Below, piece by piece: positions 22,950 through 34,959 of a stretch of DNA of 64,000 nucleotides. The stretch is taken from the NCBI RefSeq assembly GCF_019112545.1, contig NW_025064891.1, positions 1,018,344-1,082,343 of the forward strand, given 5' to 3'. A model generated the notes under the pieces. That model was not told the DNA's origin and did not search any database. It saw nothing but the letters and a program-made list of their open reading frames with translations. How positions within the stretch are numbered: the first letter of the stretch is position 1; every line of letters begins with the position of its first letter. The position numbers and the translations under genes are program-made. Source of the DNA: Guyanagaster necrorhizus (Eukaryota; Basidiomycota; Agaricomycetes; Agaricales; Physalacriaceae).

Positions 22950-23765
22950 TCACCATTGGCAGTTATTAATAACGAGGGTAACGATCTTTTCCAAACCCAC
23001 TCTATCGTCCTCGTCAAAGCCATTCAAAGCTAGACAGTCAAGATCAAATACGCCAATAACTTTCTCCTCTCCGTCTTCTTTTCTGATGATCAAAGGACAT
23101 ACGATCTCGCTTTTGGTTTCACCGTCACAAGCAATATGGCCTGGGTACTCGTCAACGTTTGGGACGAGTACGGTTTTTTGTTTGAGGAAGGCGTCTGCGC
23201 AGACGCCGCGTGTCTTGCCTGGAGAGACATTGATGAATTGACAGGCAGGCTTCCCGCAGAAGGGGCCCAGAAGAAGTCTGCTGCTTGTTGGTTTCGAGGC
23301 CTGATTGACCGACGGAGGGAATAGTGGCGAATCCAAGTAAAACCCTTGCAACAATATAATCATGAGTTGATAGTTACTTCAGCGCCTACATAAAGATGTG
23401 GAACAAACGGCACTTATAACTCACCACACCAATTCACTGCTCTATCATCATCTTTGCCAAAGTGCGCGGGGAACGCAAGGAGTGAATTGAACACAAGGGA
23501 CGAAGTGTTGGCTAAATTAGATACCTGGACACAGGGATCATGATTGTGGTGTCAGATAAGTGTATTAAGCATTTTTATGGAGCTAACGTATTTACCCAGC
23601 TGGTCTGCCCTTCAAGGAGAACTTCGAGTTGGATGTGAACATGAGCCCAAAACTCAGATTTTGTTGTGATGCTTCATTTTTACAGTTTGATCACCGCGAC
23701 CGAGTTTAGGAAATCATAAAATCTGCTCACCTTTCCGGGACCAAAGACGTATCGGCGTGAGGCAT
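22950..23765 (-). CDS. Free methionine-(R)-sulfoxide reductase (GAF domain, fRMsr)
   Basis: Four exons: 23731-23765, 23596-23671, 23425-23524, 22950-23344, giving about 200 residues. The product starts MPHADTSLVPES and has WVSNLANTSSLVFNSL, the WCGFYL segment, LGPFCGKPACQFI, TRGVCADAF, PNVDEYPGHIACD and SEIVCPLII, then GVFDLDC. These are GAF-fold fRMsr blocks, with the reactive cysteines expected at GVC and HIACD and a resolving cysteine in KPACQ. The enzyme reduces free Met-R-O in the cytosol using thioredoxin. Its stop is 73 bp from the convergent cysteinyl-tRNA synthetase stop, and it diverges from the GLTP gene. Confidence 0.9.
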
Positions 23766-23959
23766 TGGTGGTAGTATATAGAGAAAAGCTATGTGGCAAT
23801 TGCAAGGTTTATGATTGCGATTACGAATCTCGTCGAATTAATGGCGAAATTATGTCTTGATTAGATTAGATCGAAGGGCGATCGAGATTAGATACACGGT
23901 CGCGGTCAGGACCGTTGTCCTTTTCCTACTCTCATCCTTACTGCACACTGTCATTCAGA
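23766..23959. promoter_or_regulatory. Shared fRMsr/GLTP divergent promoter interval
   Basis: 194 bp between the two start codons. It is AT-rich with ATTAGATTAGAT repeats near 23860. No clear TATA box; assigned by position. Confidence 0.4.
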
Positions 23960-24784
23960 ATGGCGCCCTATCTTGAAACAGTCAAAGTACGAATATTCTG
24001 TGTTTTATTTCATAATTATTGACCATTAGATCACAGTCTTTTGCAGATGTGCCCGTAACTGACGCCGGCGTGGATACTCTGGCTTTCTTGGAAGCATCTC
24101 AAGGACTGGTAGGGATTTTCGGTGCGCAGAACCTTTCTATAAAATCATATCATCTGCCTAAGTCCCTCGATGCTTCAGATCTTCTCGGATCCAGTGCATT
24201 CAGTGTCGTACAGTCGGACCTTAAGGGGAACATTGCAGTAAGGCATAATGTTTCTTCCTCTTCCACCCCCTTGCAGACTGCTATCACGTTAGAAAGTCCG
24301 CGCTCGATATGACACGACCCCATCTCGGTCTACGACCCTGGAACAGCTGGTCGAAAATGAAAAAGGGGAGAAGAAAAGGACTGCTACCGAGGGATTGATG
24401 TGGTTGTTACGAGGTCTCTTGTTCACCGGCAAGGCTCTTCAGAATGCCCAGCTCAATAAAGAGGAAGAGCTCTCGGTTGCATTCTCCAAGTCGTACGAAG
24501 TTACGTTGAAGAAGTACCATAACTTTGTTGTTAAAGGCATTTTCTCGGTATGGTGCCATCCTGTTTCAAAACGAACGAGAGCTAACCATTTCAAGGTCGC
24601 AATGAAAGCATGCCCCTATCGCGTTGATTTCTACGGGAAGCTTGCTGCGGACCCCGATGGGAAATGTTCGGCATCGCAAGATGTTCTCAACGAAGAACTA
24701 GACAAATGGCTCGCCGCGCTAAGCGATATTGTCACGAGAATACAGGCCTTCTACGAGCAGGGCGGTCATAACAAAGGATTCTAA
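23960..24784 (+). CDS. Glycolipid transfer protein (GLTP fold)
   Basis: Five exons: 23960-23986, 24037-24121, 24179-24237, 24293-24547, 24596-24784, about 204 residues. The product begins MAPYLETVKSFADVPV and contains the GLTP signature D-x3-N-x2-K (SDLKGNIAKV), the WLLRGLLFTGKAL helix with the ligand-binding Trp, LKKYHNFVVKGIF, MKACPYRVDFY and a C-terminal tail ending GGHNKGF. GLTPs carry glycosphingolipids between membranes in the cytosol; fungal members include HET-C2. No lesions. The second exon start uses the acceptor at 24035-24036, not the nearer TAG, to keep KSFADV in frame. Confidence 0.92.
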
Positions 24785-27154
24785 TAGTGTATTTTTCTGA
24801 TTCACAGCTCATCTGATGGTCAATTGACTAGGTGAAGCATATACGAGTACAGATTTTGTAGCAGATACTCGTGGTCTGTCAATCAGTTCGATGGATTGTT
24901 CGGTTATACGGAGGATTCTTATGCATAGGCCGTTCCAGTTCTCCAGTCCTATACTAGCATTAGCCGCTAAGGGGAAAGCGCCTCTTCGGACCGGGCCTCC
25001 CTGAGAGACTTTACCCAGCGCTGAATTACCGCAACAAGCAGACCCTAATCAGATATCAAGACGCGCGAACGTTGTGCAGGTCTCGGTTACAATCATAATG
25101 ATGGTGGCGTCTAAGCGTGTCATCAAGACCTGAAGCAGCATAAATTTACCACAGCTTGACCACACCTGTAACATGCGGAGATCTTACCATCACTTCTGAC
25201 GGCATCTCAGCCAAATCCTTAGGGCAAAGGGGATAACTTGTTTCGATGTACCTTTCTTAGCCTGTCAGAGAATATCGCGTACGATTACTTCGAGACATAC
25301 CTGAGGGTAATACAAACCCGCTGACTCGGAAACGGCCTGACAAAAAAGACCCACGAGCCAAAGCTGCGGTTCCTAACCTCATCAGATTTATTTATTTCTG
25401 TCAAAGAAAAAAACAAGATCTTTTGGGCAAAGGAAGGCTGGGCCAAATGCATCCGACTCTAACACGCCGGCTAAGGCGAGCCATCCGTGCGCCTCGACTG
25501 ACATTCATCGAGACTAACACCGAGACTTTTGAACGACAATTTTCGGCCTGAGAAAGCCTCAACTAAACAATTTTTGTGCTCCCTGAGATAAAAATGGCGT
25601 CTCATCTGTTTCTCTCGCACAGAATCATCGCCTTCGTCGGCGGAAGACATGTCGTACACATCTCTATACTTCGGTCATCGGTTTCGGTTGATCATTGACG
25701 GAGGCGGTTTCTGTTCTCCTCGATACCTATAGATAAAGGCCCTTCAGTGGATGGGCCAAGGAAAACAAATCAGAACCGCCTCATCATTGTCGGCTGTTGA
25801 TACACTTCTGGAACAACAGAACAACGGCAAACAAGAGTGCTCCAATGTACAGGCGCCACCAAAGATGATTGCTACTGTGGCACGAGCTGATCCATTACGA
25901 TACGCCCAGGGCGGTGAGCAGACGAAAGAGAGGCTCTACTTCCGATGCGGTCCGCCTACCCAGGGGCGTGAAATGTCAATGGCCCAAGACATTAAGGATA
26001 GTCAAAAATAAGTGACGGTGTTTGCTCCTGAGCGATCAAGGGGACTGGGCTTTTCAAAATATTACAACACGCTGTTTGTTACCTGTTACGAAAGAAGGCT
26101 CGACTTGGAGGTCGTGCGATCAGTGGTCAGCCCTCTCTTTCGAAATCACAGACCTGGCTCGAACATACCCAGTGGGGTATTCAAGCCACTGCCGCGAATG
26201 ATCTCGACGAAGACAGCCAACGGTGTCACCGTGCACCTTTCTGGCTTCGACGTGGAAAAGACAGAACGATCTTCAAGATGCGAAGAAGCTGATATGCTTT
26301 CGACTCACTCTCCTGGGACCACCTTTCCCGACTCTGCGTACCACCAGTGGGACGGGAAGAGTGGGAATATGTGCATTCATATCCACACCTCGCCACCGTC
26401 ACCAGCCTGGACACCTCGTTGAACCGAGTATATTCACCCACTCGTCGCTCTATCTGATAGTGATACGGCGTTTAAGTCCATCGTCGGATCGCGCTATTAC
26501 GAAACGCGAGATGATTCCCTTTTCGCCTCAAGAGGAGGAAGAGTGGATGCAGTATCGAATGTAGTGACTGGACCGCTTAGGCGACGGACTAAATCTCAAT
26601 GATTTAGGATGTAAAAACGACATACGTTGCTTATCGGTTGGCAATGCATAGTATTTTAGGATACCATGTAACTGTTGAAGGTAAGTAAGGTCAGGCAGGA
26701 CTGATTGTCCGGATACCTAGAGATTCGAACATCGCCGTGGGAGTTAGTTTAGTTACCGGACAACCGGGAACATGTTCCAAACCTTTGAAACGAGGAGTCT
26801 CTAAGGCTGAAGATAGCGGTCGGTTATTCAGTGGCCTACGCCACCACATTGCCAGGGACAATTTTGCAACACCACGTTCTCCAGTAAATGCCGGCGCCGA
26901 CGTGCACGCAGGCAAATAAGTCAGGAATGCTAGTTTGATTCCCCTTGGTCAAAACGAGGGTGGTGAAGTTCATCAAATGTGCTAGCGTTTAACGCCATAA
27001 GATTCCTAACGACATACCGGCTTTCAGAAAAGATCCGCTCAATGAAAGTGACCGTAGAACTCACCGGTTGCAAATGTGCTAGTATTACATAGATGCAAAT
27101 ATGCAAATAGTTTAGATCCTCCGATAGCAAGAAGCTCACTTACACCCCAAATGA
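24785..27154. other. 2.4 kb gap without recognisable gene
   Basis: Convergent interval between GLTP and the LysM gene. Two adjacent rightward ORFs (25751-26011 and 26012-26422) lack any motif I know, have no clear introns, and their composition does not differ from surroundings. Possibly non-coding or a remnant. Confidence 0.4.
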
Positions 27155-28629
27155 TCATATATCTATCAATGCGTCTGGTTCGGCGTCAAAGTCTACGGAA
27201 GCTAAACGACGTCTGACTTTCCCTCGACTGTTCGGTCTGCCTGAAGACTTTGGTTGGTAATTTGCGTCATGTAAGGGAAGCTGCATTCCAGGCGAAGGCT
27301 CCAGTTGAACGTTACGGACATGAACAGTAGAACTGTGCAACGGATGGTAGCTGCGGGCGTTAACGCCCTCCATCGGTATTCCGCCTCTGGTTCTCATAGA
27401 GGAAGAAGAAGGGGATGACGACGAGTTGATACCATCGGTCGCTCGGTATGGTGGTCTAGGCGTCATTTGTGAATATGATGAAATTCCGTCTTCAGAGGCA
27501 TATCGTCTACGCTCGATGGGGACATCGTCCAATTCGAGTCTCTCGCCATCCTCAGCCTCTCCGTCACGACCAGAGTAGCTGGAACTAGTACTGCTGTCTG
27601 AAGACAGCCTGGCAATAATGGTATCACGTGTGGATGCAGGAATAGGGAGGGCCGTTAGTAGTGTACCCAAGGAATTAGAAGGAGAGGAGGTATAGCGGGT
27701 ATGGATAGATGTACCAGACGGAATCGATCTGGAAGGGAGTTTCGTTGATCGGCTCGGGGGATTTGGTTTCGAGGCGGAAGATGGGAAAAATGATAATTGG
27801 GAAATTGGAACTCGGCGAAGTTTCAGCGAGGGTGACCTACCAGTAATGGTATGGTGTTTCGGATTTGGATCATGACCATTGGCAGTTGCGTGACGATTTA
27901 GGGTTGTAAGGTCTAGTCTGTAGCCATTCGTATCAGTGGCATCCGAAGCAGCAGACATCAACGGAGTGTCCGACGGTTCGCCGCTCGTGATGAAGTCCTG
28001 AGGCCGAGAGCATTTATCAAGGGGTATGTAGAGCACCTTTCTCAGATGTATCGAATCAGACGTCCACAAGTGATTTGAGCGCCGTAAATCCGCCAGACTA
28101 ATCCCGTATTTTAGGGATACGCCTGCTAATGAGTCCTCAGCAGAAACCTGGTATTTGGCGAATTAATTACCCCTTCTATGTGATATCGGAACGAACGAAC
28201 CTCATGAACCAATACCACCTTCTGGTCCGGTTCCTCAACCTCGCTCTGGACGTTTTTCTGTGAACCATTCACCGAGACGTCTACCAACGGTCCAACATTC
28301 ACTCTGCGCGTCAACGTGGGCCGAGTAATGTTGCCGTCGCTGGACCCTGGCATTGAACCACTGTATCTCAGCGGATGTTGTGTGGTAGGGACTTCGGTCT
28401 GTGCTCGTACATGTCCATTCCGTCTATTGTCGGTAAATACGACAGAGGCACTAGTGCTAGTACTCGCCGTCGTGTAGTCTGAATGGGAACCGCGTCGCAA
28501 TTTCGGCCTGAGGTCTGGTGAAGTGAAATTTCCGTCAATAAGCGTCGTCATCCCGGGTGAGTGGGCCTCAGCGAAAGGGTTAAAAGTAATCTCACTGCTG
28601 TCCGTACCATTGTCGAATGGTACTTGCAT
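27155..28629 (-). CDS. Intracellular LysM-domain protein
   Basis: Two exons, 28201-28629 and 27155-28147. The LysM domain spans the intron: VVLVHEV then SAEDSLAGVSLKYGISLADL, RRSNHLW, DSIHLRKVLYIPL. This is the eukaryotic non-secreted type (as in LYSMD proteins): there is no signal peptide, and the domain sits mid-protein between Ser/Thr-rich disordered segments. Function is not established; LysM folds bind N-acetylglucosamine polymers in other contexts. I chose the ATG giving MQVPFDNGTDSS; an upstream in-frame ATG at 28728 would add 33 residues. The 300-residue C-terminal tail has no domain I recognise. Confidence 0.75.
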
Positions 28630-29445
28630 GTCGGAGGCAGCAGGGCGACAGGAAGATCCCAATTCAGGCAGATCGCTGGAGGGGAAGGGTGTATGTTTGT
28701 ATTTGATAGCGAAGATTCCGGCTTTCAAGAGTTAGGGGCTGTCTGGCCGGTGACGTCAGACTATTCCCGTAGCTAAGCGGTAGATATAACTGAAAGGCGT
28801 AGAGTTTCAAAGCGAAAAGAAAAAAAGTGTTCGATGGCTGCATATTGTTTCAATTTCCATCATGGAGAACGGAATCCAATTGAATCGACTGACATTCAAG
28901 CTCAAGTTGCACTTGAAAGGTAGTAGCATGGATCTACAAGAGTACATAACAATCAGAGTGGCGATAGAGATTTCCCCCCGGGTATCACAGGCCAACACGC
29001 CGCCATACACGACGCGGCTATTTATCGCTGAAGCGCTCCACGGCAAACGTCCATCAAAACCCGACGACTCGGAGTACGTACATCAATACGCGCTATGTCA
29101 CCTTAGAGCTAGTATGATTGATTGACGTAGTCGTAGAACACTAGAAAATATGGGAAAGTTCTTATCAATACCGCGATTAATACATTTTACCTTTTTTTGT
29201 CTACTACCTCTGCTCGCTTAGATGATTGTGCTACATTGGAGGTGAAGGGGAAGAAGAGAAATATCTCATGGAAAAGTAAGCAATACGTGAATCTTCATAA
29301 TCAAGAGCATAATCAAGAAATGGAAAGCTGACGAAATGAAGGCGATAAATTTAGTCACAGTAGACCTGGCTCTCCAAACGGTGACTGATGAGTAATTGTG
29401 AAGGAAAATGGCGTTATCAAGAAAAAAAAAAACCTTCAAAAAACG
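28630..29445. other. Intergenic, promoter of LysM gene and 3' flank of bZIP gene
   Basis: About 815 bp. Contains only a short rightward ORF at 28862 with no motif. An A10 run occurs near 29421. Confidence 0.45.
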
Positions 29446-30315
29446 CTATGCTCCGTCTCTGGATCGCTTACCAGTGACTGCCGATGGAGCACCTGCAACC
29501 GTAGTTCCTTGCGCGGCGCCTGTTACGCCCACTACAAGTCCCTTTAGCCAGCCATTTTCGCGCCTCAAACCTTCGCACTCCCGCTCCAATTCATTAACTC
29601 TCGCCTCAAGTTCCTTCGCTTTACCCTCTAACGCCGCCTCCCGCTCCTTCTTCTTCAATCGGAACCGCGCACTAGCAGCGGTGTTGCGACGGCGCTTATC
29701 CTCAGAGGCAGAGAGCGGAGTGCTCTCCACAGGCGAGTCTACTGTCGAGACAGAGGTCCTACGGGTACGTGCACGCTTGGCCGGCGGCTGAGCCATGTCC
29801 TCAGCGGCCAACTTCTCGCTGGCAACAGGGGCTTTAGGAGGAGACTGGGATCCACTTGCAGCCGAATGAAAGAGTAGCAGCTGGGCGAGAGAAGGAGCGA
29901 TAGCGTTCGTATGAGGGAGTTGGTTCTGTACAGGCTGGGTAGCACTGAATGGATCGACATGGAATCCGGCTAAGAATGAGTTCAAGTCAAACGCAGGTCC
30001 TGGAACTTGCTGGTGCTGTTGGCTATTGGCGACGGTGGTACCGGTCACAACATTAATGTGACCGTCATGGATGGCGGCGCTCTTGGGTCCATCCCGTAGC
30101 CTATCCTCCTCCTCATCTTCTCCCACCATCTTCTTGGCATATTTGGACTCGCTGCCCGACAGAACCGGGCTTTCCTCTGAGTCAAACGGCAGATTGGTCC
30201 ACAACTCCAACTGAGCAGAAAGGTCGGGGTACGGGTGTACGGGTAGGAGGTCCTGTGAATCTAAATTCTGCACTGGGTGTACAATGTTTAGGCCTTGCAG
30301 GTTGGGTGCGACCAT
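29446..30315 (-). CDS. bZIP transcription factor, Cys3/MetR type
   Basis: Single exon of about 289 residues from MVAPNLQGLN. The basic region DKRRRNTAASARFRLKKKER is followed by a leucine-zipper (LEGKAKELEARVNELEREC, LRRENGWLKGLV) near the C-terminus. The NTAASARFR core is what I remember of Cys-3/MetR/Met4-type sulfur regulators rather than Gcn4 (NTEAARRSR). Upstream are acidic and Gln/Pro-rich stretches that could be activation regions. Likely a nuclear activator of sulfur or amino-acid metabolism genes. A longer start 14 codons upstream is possible. A 63-codon ORF in another frame begins upstream and overlaps this start (see findings). Confidence 0.8.
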   Translation of the reverse strand: MVAPNLQGLNIVHPVQNLDSQDLLPVHPYPDLSAQLELWTNLPFDSEESPVLSGSESKYAKKMVGEDEEEDRLRDGPKSAAIHDGHINVVTGTTVANSQQHQQVPGPAFDLNSFLAGFHVDPFSATQPVQNQLPHTNAIAPSLAQLLLFHSAASGSQSPPKAPVASEKLAAEDMAQPPAKRARTRRTSVSTVDSPVESTPLSASEDKRRRNTAASARFRLKKKEREAALEGKAKELEARVNELERECEGLRRENGWLKGLVVGVTGAAQGTTVAGAPSAVTGKRSRDGA

Positions 30316-31832
30316 CTCTGAGTCAAATAGACGGCCGAACGTGATAAATAGGTACAAGAAGGGGTCACCTCCTCGTCGATGCGGTTTGCCGTCGTTACAG
30401 GGATGAGTGCTAGGAGCAAGGAAGGAAAGGAATGCTTGGGCCCTGGCAAAGCAAGGTGCCGGAAATCAAATCCGTCCATTCAAAATTTACAAATCCGACA
30501 GTTCCCATCTGCTCAGTGACGGAGTTAGGAATTCGCACGGACCGAGGCACGTGTGCCGAGCTTGCCGGTCCAATTAGTTCAGTCCGAATGCCCCTAAGTC
30601 AAAACAGGTTTTATTCGTTGTCTCAGTCAGACTGACTCTACGTTGTAGTCGATGGAAAAAAATGAAAGAGGAATCTCAGAGAAATGAACCAGATGAGAAA
30701 AATTGGTGTCAATCACTGTATGCGCATCCAGGTCTGCGTCCAATGGCATATGCGTTTGTGGTTCTTCCGATGGCGCAATACGGCTCGTGACCCACCCCTC
30801 CTCGTGTACGGCTGCAAATCCATTTGAATGCGGTCGGGCTAAACGAATCAGCGCTCAGCTCCATACATCATCATGCACTTCGTCAGCACAGAGTAATCGA
30901 AGAGCGAATCAATCACGCGGCACGAATAGACTGTTATCTGTGTTATCTTAGTCAGAGTTACGACGTCGTTCGACATCGACGGTATACTGAATTTCGGCCG
31001 CATCTGAGAAAACGAGCACAAGATCACCGAGGCTGTGGAGAGTGCGCTAGAGCAGAGCGATACGTCGCATCATCTGGTCGGTGAAACAATCGATGGACCG
31101 GATATACATCGTTATGGAGAGCAACAGGTAGTACAACGAGCCGACCGGGACAAAGATGTTCCCCCCTCCCCTGGTTAAACGAAGACCACGGTATGCTTTG
31201 TAGAATTACGGACGCGGAGAAGCCAAAGGTTCGATAGGTTGGGTATTTTAAGGGTACGCCGAGGTTACTGTCCATATACCGCCAAAAAGGGGAAAATGCT
31301 GCAACCTGGAAGACTAAAATGGCCATCAGCGACCACGTAGCGCAGGAACTCAGCTTGAATTTGAAGCGGCCGAGAATGAGAAAAGCAGCAAGAAGGGCAG
31401 GTTTCTCTGTCGTTCGTTGTCAATTCAAAGTCCCAAGGTTACTACAACTGTTTATATATGAGTGTCAGAATGAAGCACATGAATTGTACTGTCCAAAGAG
31501 AGGTACTCAGAAATTCGTCGAAGAAGCCATCAGACAAACTCTAACAAGTTGAAATCTGGCAGCCCTGCAGCCTACAGGCGACAGAGAGAACCAACTGACC
31601 CTAAAAATATGCAGAGATATATTACTGACGTGTTCGAGAAGGCTTGCAACATAGCGATGGACGGACCTAAATGGAAGCAGGGATGGAAGCAAGGGCCGAC
31701 GGCGAACGATGATCATTAGTCAGCGAAGGAGCGCTTTACCAAGCAGAGCCAAAATCGGTACACCGCTTGCACAGCCACATACCGCCGCCACCTCCGCGAA
31801 AGTTCCAGTGTTAGTCCTTATTAAGAACCACC
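30316..31832. other. Intergenic, divergent bZIP / CWC24
   Basis: 1.5 kb. A TGACTC element sits near 30633, in the bZIP upstream region, a half-site for AP-1/Gcn4-like factors. No gene recognised; small ORFs on both strands conflict. Confidence 0.45.
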
Positions 31833-32968
31833 ATGACATCGACACCGACACCGACGGTCCCCTTCTTCAAGAAGAAAGGCAAGGCTCGACCGACGACTGG
31901 GCGTAGACGTTCTGCATCTCCTGTTGCGCGTGCAGAAGCGTCGTCGTCATCGAAATCCCAAGTAGTATTACCAAGCAAAAAGGCGGCATCAAACCTTCTT
32001 AGTGCAGGCACGAAGCGCAAAATATCAGACAGAGACGATGACTTGGATGCACCAGAAAGAGAAGGTCCTGATGTCAAGTGGTCGTCGTCGGGCTCTCATG
32101 TCAATGCTGCGCTGGACATTATAGCTGGAGATGAACTCGAGGAGCAAGAGGAGAAGAGGCGGATAAAGGAAAAGGCGGCTGCTGGGAGCGACGACGAGAT
32201 ACCAGATGACGGACAGTATCGGGGACAAAGTGCGTACAAGAGCCACCTGAAGAAGAACAAAGAGGTACCCAAAGCCATGAGGGTTGGACCGCAACGCAGC
32301 ACAAACACGATCCGGACGGTCACAATCGTGGATTATCAGCCGGACGTATGCAAGGATTACAAAGGTACGTTTCCAAAAACAGTTTGCTCTGTCTTGCACA
32401 ATGCTAACGTCAGTGGACAGAAACTGGTTACTGTGGTTTCGGTGATACTTGCAAGTTTCTCCACGATCGCGGAACCTGTAAGTCTCCAAGGTCGTAATTA
32501 TGAACTGACTTGACACGTTTTTTGGTTTTTTTTTTCTCAGATCTCGCTGGCTGGCAGCTGGACCAATTAGCTGAAAATCCTAAAAAGAAAGTTGAGGACG
32601 ACTCCTCTGGATCCGATTCGGATGATGAAGATATCCCTTTTGCCTGCTTAATTTGCCGGAAACATTATACAGATCCTATAGTTACTCGTTGCGGACACTA
32701 CTTCTGTTCGGCCTGTGCGATCAAACGTTTCGCAAAGACTCCCAAGTGTGCCGCATGCGGTGCGCCTACAGGTGGAATGTTTAACCGAGCAGATAAGGTC
32801 ATAGCGAAGATGAACAAGAAAAGGCAGGAGAAGGGGGATCAATCTGACGGCGAGAATGATGAAGGAGAAGGTGTTGAAATTGAGGGACTAGGTGACGAGA
32901 GCGGGAGTGACAAGAAAGGTCATGATGGATCTAATAGTGATTCCGACGAGGACTCCGATGAGGATTGA
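31833..32968 (+). CDS. CWC24: Pre-mRNA splicing factor Cwc24 (RNF113-like)
   Basis: Three exons: 31833-32364, 32421-32477, 32541-32968, about 338 residues. A C3H zinc finger is seen as [20 protein letters not shown], followed by the C3HC4 RING: CLICRKHY, TRCGHYFCSACAIKRF, CAACG. The N-terminal part is basic and Ser-rich (MTSTPTPTVPFFKKKGKARP) and the tail after the RING is acidic (DSDEDSDED). Cwc24 joins the activated spliceosome before the first step and contacts the 5' splice site. Length and C3H-RING order match the family. No lesions. The start is the first ATG in the open frame. Confidence 0.92.
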
Positions 32969-34073
32969 GATCCCCCCCCCTACTAGCCGAGGAAGCGGGG
33001 TATGTAACTGTGTTGGAAATAACACGACTTAGCATTCATGTTCACGAACTTTACTCACTTGCATTTTAGATTTCATCAGTTCACCAAATCAAATTGTGTT
33101 CCCGTGTTCAAGACCAGAGAATCACGGCGCGTCACAACGTTAACCGTCTCCGACCTACCCTTCTCGCCTCGTACAAGGTTTCATTTGGTTTCATTGTCCA
33201 GGTTCTCGAGGGACCAGCGAATCCCAGGGCGGTGACGACCATTGACCAGTAATCATTGAATCCCTATTGTCGGGAAGATATACCTCTGGGACTGACATCG
33301 GCCATCTCCTCGCCCTGATCCACGGAAACTTACTTTTCTTCTACTGCCAACGTTAACAGGCGGCAGACTGTGCTACCAAAATTTAGTCCTTGTGTAGATC
33401 ATTTGATTTTGTGCGTGCCTAGAAAAAGCCGTGGCCCTGTCTTTCCGTAGGAAGGATCTCATCGAATGGCACCAAGGTGTTGCGGGCGCCTAAGTCCCTA
33501 TATTTTCGTTATAGCTCCATGTGTGTTCTTAAGGCGCGTCAATGCGTCAACACGAATTGCGGCTATACGTCGACTTTTCTTGCGTGCACCTGTTGACAGA
33601 TTGACCAGTGAAGTGAGTTCTGCCCCCCAACCCTGGCAGTGGACCGACTGTATCGACAAAATTGTGAACGTGTTTGATGCGATCGGAGGAGAAGCCAAAC
33701 CAAAATCGGCACCGTACTAAGAGGTAAATTGTAGAATGACAACGCTCTCCCTCGAAGCCATACATCATTGATCATACGCCAAGGGAGCATACACGGGGAT
33801 CAGTGTGGAATGCAAATGTGGATGTCCTACACGTTTTCGGATCTGACTCCACTGAAACCTTGTATAATGTATTTGTGATTTCAATGACGGAAAGCAAATG
33901 CGATATATGACAACAATTTCCAACTCCGCGATAGTTTCTAAAAGATACGTGTAAGTAAAAGGAGTAAGTACGATATAGTAAGTAAGGACGAGAGACAGAG
34001 TCGAGTTCGCAGAAATCGACACGATGCAAGAAAAAATAATACAACAAGATGAAGCCTAGATCATAATCATTCA
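32969..34073. other. Intergenic, convergent
   Basis: 1.1 kb between CWC24 and the C2H2 gene. C9 run near 32972-32980. No gene recognised. Confidence 0.45.
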
Positions 34074-34959
34074 TCATGAAGTGACAGACTCGTCGCAGCC
34101 ATTGTCTCTGTGTCTTTTCAAAGAGTCGGGTCTGTGAAGGGTCGATGAGACGCGGAAACTTTATAGAGAGGCTAATCACCACACATACCGACTGAAATCC
34201 TTGTGGCAGTTGGGACAGACTGGCCGGGCATGGGAATCAAGATGCTGTCCAACGTGGTGCCTCTTCCTGTCATGGGACCGGGAGAAAGACTTTTTGCAAA
34301 TCTGGCAGACAAAACGTTCGGGAGCCACGATCCCCGCGGCAGCGGCGGGAGTCCGATGCGGTACATGAGGGGAGAGGTTGGGGCTGTGGTGAGCGTGACG
34401 ATAGTGAGCGAGCGAGTTGGAGCCGGAACGGGACCGACTGGGGTTGGCAGGGGCGCGAGACTGGTAGTGGGCGTGTCGCGAGTAAGGGGTGCTGGAATAG
34501 ACGCTGTCGGGGCTCCGGGGGTGTGTGGGGCTCCCGGGTTGGGAGTAGTGGGCCATTTCAGAGGGCGTCGGAATAAACTGTGAGGATGGGGGGAGCGACT
34601 GCTGAGAGTAGTTGTAGTTGGTCGCGCCGTCGTATTCTTGCGACATGTACCCGCCCGTTGTGGGGGAATAGGACGCATCACGCGCATAGCGATGTCCGGA
34701 CATTACCCCGGATGACATATACGGCTCCTGGCTATCTAGAAAGGGATTGGCTTCGGGGGATGGACGAGGGAAGGAGCAACATACCCAGGGGGACGGAGGA
34801 CGAGGCAGAATACTGGCCAACGCCGTTCTGGTGGTCGTAGTAGGAGCCGTGGATGGAGTAGGCGGGATTGCTGTCGACGTTGACGTCGTGGTCAGTGGAG
34901 GAATAGTCGCTGAGGGTGTAGCGGGTGTCTGAAGAGTGAGTACGCGGTTGGCTGTACAT
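34074..34959 (-). CDS. C2H2 zinc-finger protein, two fingers at the C-terminus
   Basis: Three exons: 34785-34959, 34189-34750, 34074-34131, about 264 residues. Start MYSQPRTHSSDTRYTL. The N-terminal 200 residues are Ser/Tyr/Pro/His-rich. Finger 1 is CQICKKSFSRSHDRKRHHVGQH; finger 2, CPNCHKDFSR then PDSLKRHRDNGCDE, is split by the last intron and ends in a C2HC-like rather than a full C2H2 form. Intron 1 is only about 34 bp, yet it is required to join the frames SVPL and ANPFLDSQ. Probably a sequence-specific nuclear factor. I do not know its targets. Confidence 0.78.

Noticed and set aside
25751..26422. Two consecutive rightward ORFs as a possible gene
   Set aside because: No motif, no plausible splice to other frames and not flanked by promoter-like sequence; left as gap.
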